From Saprospiraceae bacterium (GTDB taxonomy: Bacteria; Bacteroidota; Bacteroidia; Chitinophagales; Saprospiraceae), in contig JADKGL010000018.1 in NCBI GenBank assembly GCA_016722295.1, positions 1 through 49,299 on the forward strand: a stretch of 49,299 nt of DNA, written 5' to 3'. Numbering within the stretch: position 1 is the stretch's first letter; each line of letters begins with the position of its first letter. Below are positions 45,531 through 49,299 of this stretch, piece after piece. The notes beneath the pieces are model-generated. The model saw nothing but the letters and a program-made list of their open reading frames with translations. It did no database searches and was not told the DNA's origin. Made by a program: the position numbers and the translations under genes.

Positions 45531-46282
45531 ATGGCTAGACAATCAGGATTAATAAAATTGAATGGTACACTTGGTGGTATCACATTTTACAAAACACAAG
45601 ACGGACACCTTGCAAGAGAAAGGTGGTGTAGATGCTTCAAGAATTGCAATGATCCGAACTTTCAACGTACTCGGGAAAACGGTGCTGAATTTGGTGCGCT
45701 GGAAAAGCTGGCAAGCTTTTAAGAACTGCATTTAGAAACATTCTTCAAAATTCAGCTGACAACCGAATGGTTGGAAGATTGACTTCTGAAATGGTTAAAG
45801 TAATTCAAGCTGATTTGACAAGTGTAAGGGGGCTTAGAAACGTATTAGATGGCGAAACGGAGCTTTTGACAGGCTTTGAATTTAACATCAAAGGAAAGCT
45901 CGGGAATGCCCTTTATGCACCTTTTACAAGTGCTATTAATAGAGTGGCTGGAACTTTGGAAGTTTCATTGGCTCCATTTATTCCTGCTTATATGATTGCA
46001 GCTCCAAGTGGAACTACTCACTTTAAAATTGAAAGTGCAGGAGCAGAAGTTGATTTTGAAAATGAAACTTTTGTGATAGATGCAAATGATACTGCAATCA
46101 TCGCCTGGGATAACACTGCAACGGCTGCAATTACTTTGACTAACACCGTAACTGCGAATAGTACAAGTCCATTGTTTTTGGTGATGGGAATTGAATTTTA
46201 CCAAGAGGTAAACGGTCAAATGTACCCATTGAAAAATGGTGTTTTCAACCCATTAGCCATTGTGAAAGTTGAAGGTGTGTAA
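45531..46282 (+). pseudogene. MARQSG-family protein, three frameshifts
   Basis: The start at 45531 reads MARQSGLIKLNGTLGGITFY and 'KTQDGHLARE', the opening of a protein that recurs, unnamed, in Bacteroidota genomes, usually near phage-like or mobile regions. The frame breaks after LARE (two A missing), in 'RIA(N)DP' (one A missing) and after EFG (one base missing). Corrected, it continues 'NDPNFQRTRENGAEFG', 'LLRTAFRNILQNSADNRMVG' and then the open frame from 45767 to 46282, for about 251 aa. The downstream part is fully conserved in style ('PSGTTHFKIESAGAEVDFE', 'EFYQEVNGQMYPLKNG'). The breaks look like sequencing indels. The function is not known. Confidence 0.7.
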
Positions 46283-46311
46283 TTAGAATTTCTTTCTTAT
46301 CGGTTAAATAG

Positions 46312-46340
46312 AAACCCTGCCCTTGTGGTGGGGTTTTCTG
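46312..46340 (+). terminator. Rho-independent terminator
   Basis: A 10-bp stem (AAACCCTGCC / GGTGGGGTTT, two G-T pairs) with a CTTGT loop runs into TTCTGTTTT, 30 bp after the MARQSG-family gene. Confidence 0.75.
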
Positions 46341-46361
46341 TTTTATAGCCATAGCAAAGCC

Positions 46362-46590
46362 CTAAAAGGGCAATGCTGAAAGCTCACGAACACCTGATGG
46401 ATAACACATAACAGCCACAAGGCAACTGATAAACCTTGATGCCAAAAACTGGCTGATGTGCTAATGATGCCCTGCGGATATAACGCTGATAAGCATAAGG
46501 TGAAAGCTGCAAGTGCTGATGTAGAACCTGCTGGGTAAAATGGCAACTACCTAACTGGGTGCCTGCTGAAATACGTGGATGATTGTGCAT
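46362..46590 (-). pseudogene. Small Cys-containing ORF, copy 1, one frameshift
   Basis: The frame starts at 46590 and is open for 68 aa (MHNHPRISAGTQLGS...). Removing one T near 46400 lets it end in '...SGVRELSALPF' with a stop inside the palindrome GCCCTAAAAGGGC. The C-terminal half aligns with the ORF at 46894-47127: YAYQRYIRRA / FAFQRRVRRR, VYQLPCGC / VYSLACGC, and LPF at the end. It sits 40 bp downstream of a structured repeat. It is probably a real small gene; role unknown. Confidence 0.45.
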
Positions 46591-46629
46591 AATAAATAAA
46601 TTTTATACACTTCTTTTGCAAGGCGGATT

Positions 46630-46734
46630 AAAAAACCAAGGAAACGGAATAAGTCCCGAAGGTTGCAAGGTAACAAAATCAATTTGCGAAGCATCCTATT
46701 TGCCTTGCCATTATGCCGTAGTCTTTTTGTTTTT
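46630..46734. repeat. Structured inverted-repeat element, copy 1
   Basis: Outer arms are A6CCAAGG / CTTTTTGTTTTT, then CGGAATAA / TTATGCCG; inside are CCCGAAGG, a variable stem (TTGCAAGGTAA against TTTGCCTTGCC) and an apical GCGAAGC mini-hairpin. It shares layout with the copies at 47168 and 47905. Confidence 0.75.
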
Positions 46735-46740
46735 AAAATC

Positions 46741-46893
46741 CAACTTGTTACCTTTTTGTGTATAAAAATTATTTATGTACAAACAGCTGCTTCAGTTGGC
46801 ATTTAGTGATACTATTTTTATCCAATTTTCGTAAATAATCATTACTACTATTTTCCAATATGTTTTACAAAAAAATATTGTAACGCCAATGCC
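46741..46893. other. Spacer between repeat units
   Basis: About 150 bp of AT-rich sequence between copy 1 and the end of the next small ORF; it ends at the palindrome GCCCTAAAAGGGC (46891-46903). Nothing coding recognised. Confidence 0.4.
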
Positions 46894-47127
46894 CTAAAAG
46901 GGCAAAGACGAAACAAAACGCTGACCAGTGGAATAAACCCAAAGAGAGCAACCACAAGCCAATGAATAGACACGGCAACCCATAGAAGGACACCAAGAGA
47001 AAAAACGCCTACGAACCCTACGCTGGAAGGCAAAACGACTAACAGGAACAAAAGAACCTGAATAAGATGCACCACAAGAGCAAACTGCTGGAATGGTGGC
47101 TGACTGTGAAATGTGCTGTACTGACAT
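46894..47127 (-). CDS. Small Cys-rich protein, copy 2, 77 aa
   Basis: The product has a Cys-rich first half (ATIPAVCSCGASYSGSFVPV), a basic core (RFAFQRRVRRR), the motif VYSLACGCSLWVYSTGQ and the end SSLPF. The last two codons and the stop lie in the palindrome GCCCTAAAAGGGC, as in copy 1. It is intact and 41 bp downstream of a structured repeat. CxC and CGC motifs could bind metal. The G+C content on this strand is higher than in the host genes around. No family name known to me. Confidence 0.5.
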   Translation of the reverse strand: MSVQHISQSATIPAVCSCGASYSGSFVPVSRFAFQRRVRRRFFSWCPSMGCRVYSLACGCSLWVYSTGQRFVSSLPF

Positions 47128-47167
47128 AATAAAAAAAATTTAATATGCTTTTCATAGCAAGGGGGAT

Positions 47168-47283
47168 AAAAAACCAAAAGGAAACGGAATAAGTCCCGAA
47201 GGGTGCAAAAAAATAGGTGCAAATTTGGCTTCGCCTTGCAACTATTTTTTTTGCATTATGCCGTAGTCTTTTTGTTTTTTTTG
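47168..47283. repeat. Structured inverted-repeat element, copy 2
   Basis: Outer arms AAAAAACCAAAAG / CTTTTTGTTTTTTT, then CGGAATAA / TTATGCCG, mini-hairpin CCC-GAA-GGG, and a long variable stem TGCAAAAAAATAG / CTATTTTTTTTGCA closed by a GGCTTCGCC apex. The variable stem differs from copy 3 but stays self-complementary. Confidence 0.8.
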
Positions 47284-47365
47284 TTGGCTTCGTGGGTTTG
47301 CCACCCTTGCTACTTTTGCATATTTATATTTTTTTATGGCATTTATCAGCACATTTTAGCCACTA

Positions 47366-47797
47366 TTAGCACCTACTTTTGAAGTGCCTATATATCAAGG
47401 CTCTTTTGACATCGTTTAGCAATGCCATTTGTTCGTAGATTTGTTTTTGCTTGGCTTCTATAAGTTTTACTTTCTGTACATCTTTTGCAAAAGCTTCGGC
47501 ATTAACTATTTGGGCTTGCTCTTTAACAACTTGCTTAAAATCTGAAATTCTTATAAATGGAATTACTGACCCTGTATGATATGGGTAGAAATGCTTTGCT
47601 TTCCATAGGCCAAAAAGCAATGTTGTATAAAAGTCTTTTTCAACTTGATTTTTACAAGCTAATACAAAAGAGTTAGGACAAGGTTTTTCAAGTGGTTTGC
47701 CACTATTTAAGCCCTTACATAAGGCGTAAATATCAAATTCATTACTTTGATTTTTTGGATTGTAGGTGTAAATGTTTACTTTTTGCATTTTGAACAT
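47366..47797 (-). CDS. DUF6943-like mobile-element protein
   Basis: The 143-aa product contains 'ALCKGLNSGKPLEKPCPNSF', 'LLFGLWKAKHFYPYHTGSVI' and 'PFIRISDFKQVVKEQ', the pattern of DUF6943 proteins carried by Bacteroidota conjugative and integrative elements. The ATG at 47797 or one three codons later could be the start. The structured repeat copy 3 lies ~108 bp upstream. The function is unknown. Confidence 0.7.
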   Translation of the reverse strand: MFKMQKVNIYTYNPKNQSNEFDIYALCKGLNSGKPLEKPCPNSFVLACKNQVEKDFYTTLLFGLWKAKHFYPYHTGSVIPFIRISDFKQVVKEQAQIVNAEAFAKDVQKVKLIEAKQKQIYEQMALLNDVKRALIYRHFKSRC

Positions 47798-47904
47798 CGC
47801 TTTAATTGTGAGCTGCTTTGTTCCTTGCTGTGGCTAAAACCAACAAATATTTTTACAAAGAAAAAAAAAGAAAAAAAAGAAAGCATTCAAAGAGGTGGCG
47901 AGGC

Positions 47905-48015
47905 AAAAAAGCCAAAAGGAAACGGAATAAGTGCCGAAGGCTGGCAAGGCAAACAATTAAAATGCGAAGCACCTTTAATGCCTTGCCATTATGCCGTAGT
48001 CTTTTGGCTTTTTTT
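47905..48015. repeat. Structured inverted-repeat element, copy 3
   Basis: Outer arms AAAAAAGCCAAAAG / CTTTTGGCTTTTTT pair perfectly, then CGGAATAA / TTATGCCG, mini-hairpin GCC-GAA-GGC (a compensated change from CCC-GAA-GGG) and a perfect 10-bp inner stem TGGCAAGGCA / TGCCTTGCCA with an apical GCGAAGC. Confidence 0.85.
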
Positions 48016-48450
48016 GTGTGTTGGCTTGTGTGAGCCACCTAACTTTGCTTTCCTTTTTGTTCCTGTTGTTTTTTTTCTTTGGAAAAGAATTATTAACTAA
48101 ATATCATTTAATTTAAAATTTCCAATAACCATCAGAAGGGCTGGTTTGGGGCAATAAATCGCAGAAAAAATAAAGCATACCGCTGAAAATTGTGCGATGG
48201 CTAAGAAGCAAGTGTATGAGGCACGAAATACTCTTGCTGTGCGGTGCTGAAATAATGTGTGAAATTTATGGAATGCAGCAAAGTGGAAGTAGTGCCACGA
48301 AGTGGTGTTCTGAAACGAAGTGGAATGGAATAAATGAACACTTTATGCAGCACATTGGCATCAATAAACAAATGCTTTAATTTTTCTGCAACCGCTTAAA
48401 AGGGTGGTTGGGGTGTGTGGTTTTTTGTGGGTGGGTAGAAAAGACGGCTT
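48016..48450. other. Gene-free stretch with strand bias
   Basis: About 430 bp with a purine- and G-rich plus strand, unlike host intergenic DNA. Minus-strand frames are short and Cys/His-rich and are broken by stops. It may be a decayed cargo gene; I cannot assign it. Confidence 0.4.
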
Positions 48451-48505
48451 GCATTTAAAAAAGCTATACCACTAAAAATATATAAGCAATAGCTTTTTTA
48501 AATGC
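48451..48505. repeat. Perfect 17-bp inverted repeat
   Basis: GCATTTAAAAAAGCTAT (48451-48467) and its exact reverse complement (48489-48505) flank a 21-nt loop. It lies between the repeat units and the multicopper oxidase gene. It could be a terminator or the ends of a lost insertion. Confidence 0.8.
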
Positions 48506-48580
48506 CTATGGTATTGGCTATTTTACATAATGTTATTATAGGACAGCCTGTGCGGTTGGATGCTTGCATAAGCGTTGGTT

Positions 48581-49299
48581 TTAGGCTGTACTATAATGCC
48601 ACATTATGTTATTAAATCCTAAATTTTTGTTTACAATGTAACGAAATCCTGCCATATATTCTTTGTCAGTATTTATCATAAATGATGCTCTTACTCTTTT
48701 GGTTATTGGAATATCTTCTCTCATTAATTGCACTCGTAAATTTCCATCGTGGTAAATTTCAGTTTGTAAAATTACCATCATTGGCAAAGTATATGCAACA
48801 CCTAAACTAAATTGTCGTCTGTTGTCTTTGGTATTGGTTTGTCCAAACAAGTTTTTTTCCCTTCAATATTTCCTATTGCATCGGTTTCTAATTTTCTATA
48901 ACGCCAATCAAAACCAACAAACGGCATAAGCCATTGCATTTTCCTATGTACCGTCCAATATGTGTTTCGGTTTCGTAACCGTGCATATCGTGATAGCCTA
49001 AACGCCATTCTGTGCCGATGTCAACGTGCCTTGAAGCATCGCCATTCCATCGTTTCCGTTGGTGGCAAATCATTCTCTATAAATGAAATTTTCTATCATC
49101 CGCAAATAATTGTCTTTTGTGCCAATTTTAGGATTGGGAATTAATGGATTTGGTGCTTGATTTTCATAACTCAAAACTCATCATTCCACTCATCATATGG
49201 TACAAAATGTGGCAATGAAAAAACCAATCGCCTTCTACATTAGCATTAAATTCCAGGGTGTCCGTTTCCATTGGCATAATGTCCACAATATTTTTAGTG
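48581..49299 (-). pseudogene. C-terminal part of a multicopper oxidase with CopB-like tail, several indels, cut by the window edge
   Basis: The frame entering at 49299 encodes the last cupredoxin region with the copper-binding signature WFFHCHILYHMMSGMM (HCH-x3-H-x4-M). After a frame change the sequence reads 'SYENQAPNPLIPNPKIG' and then the CopB-like tail: 'DIGTEWRLGYHDMHGYETET', 'HIGRYIGKMQWLMPFVGFDW', 'NLFGQTNTKDNRR', 'QLMREDIPITKRVR' and 'NTDKEYMAGFRYIVNKNLG'. At least five single-base indels are needed, yet codons stay well conserved. The C-terminus is shorter than usual. Such CopA-CopB fusions oxidise and handle copper in the Bacteroidota periplasm. Confidence 0.78.

Noticed and set aside
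46848..47222. Minus-strand 124-aa hydrophobic ORF
   Set aside because: It runs through the structured repeat and overlaps the better-supported 77-aa ORF in another frame.
46630..48015. Canonical integron attC sites
   Set aside because: Conserved GTTRRRY and RYYYAAC core boxes are not found in matching places in all three copies, and no integrase gene is in view.

Overview
The window is AT-rich DNA from a Bacteroidota bacterium, most like the Saprospiraceae and other gliding or filamentous relatives. The evidence is several very large secreted proteins ending in type IX secretion (T9SS) sorting domains, HYR, SdrD-B and dockerin-like modules, a GldM-type domain, DUF2853 and DUF3127 proteins, and promoter elements of the Bacteroidota type (TAnnTTTG). 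No rRNA, tRNA or CRISPR array was seen.

Layout. 1-1.6 kb: gene debris, including an IS1634-like transposase start and an ORF with one in-frame stop. 1.6-8.9 kb (cassette A, minus strand): a lipoprotein with a carboxypeptidase-regulatory-like domain, an ECF sigma factor, a membrane-anchored protein ending in an outer-membrane barrel, an HYR/T9SS surface protein and a free-standing GldM C-terminal-like protein. Only the sigma and GldM-like genes are open; the other three carry six frameshifts, all in A/T homopolymers. 9.5-15.1 kb: outer-membrane protein plus vanadium-haloperoxidase-like PAP2 lipoprotein, dapF, an HtrA protease and a broken peptidoglycan-binding lipoprotein. 15.6-25.5 kb: a 1307-aa T9SS surface protein, a tandem repeat, a DUF3127 gene coupled to a secreted unknown, a PaaG-like enoyl-CoA hydratase/isomerase, an M1 peptidase with a barrel-like C-terminus and a DUF2853 gene. 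25.6-36.9 kb (cassette B, minus strand): an intact paralogue of cassette A (lipoprotein, delta-60-repeat T9SS protein, ECF sigma, anchor-barrel protein) followed by a 1896-aa SdrD-B adhesin.

36.9-44.9 kb is an accessory, defence-like island: a three-gene HipBST toxin-antitoxin locus with three palindromic operators at exact 41-bp spacing, a GxxExxY relic, a UspA protein, a P-loop NTPase carrying 17 near-identical 32-residue TPR/Sel1-like repeats, and upstream of it a second AAA-type ATPase (frameshifted) with a recognisable promoter. 45-49.3 kb is mobile-element-like: a small putative DNA-binding protein, a frameshifted 'MARQSG' family gene, three copies of a structured inverted repeat each placed just upstream of one small ORF (one of them DUF6943), a perfect 17-bp hairpin, and at the edge the end of a multicopper oxidase with a CopB-like tail that is broken by indels.

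How the genes may work together: cassettes A and B look like duplicated sigma / transmembrane-barrel / lipoprotein / giant-adhesin modules that could couple sensing at the cell surface to expression of T9SS cargo. Many broken genes keep sensible protein sequence on both sides of single-base indels, so uncorrected long-read errors compete with true pseudogenes as the explanation, especially near the right edge.
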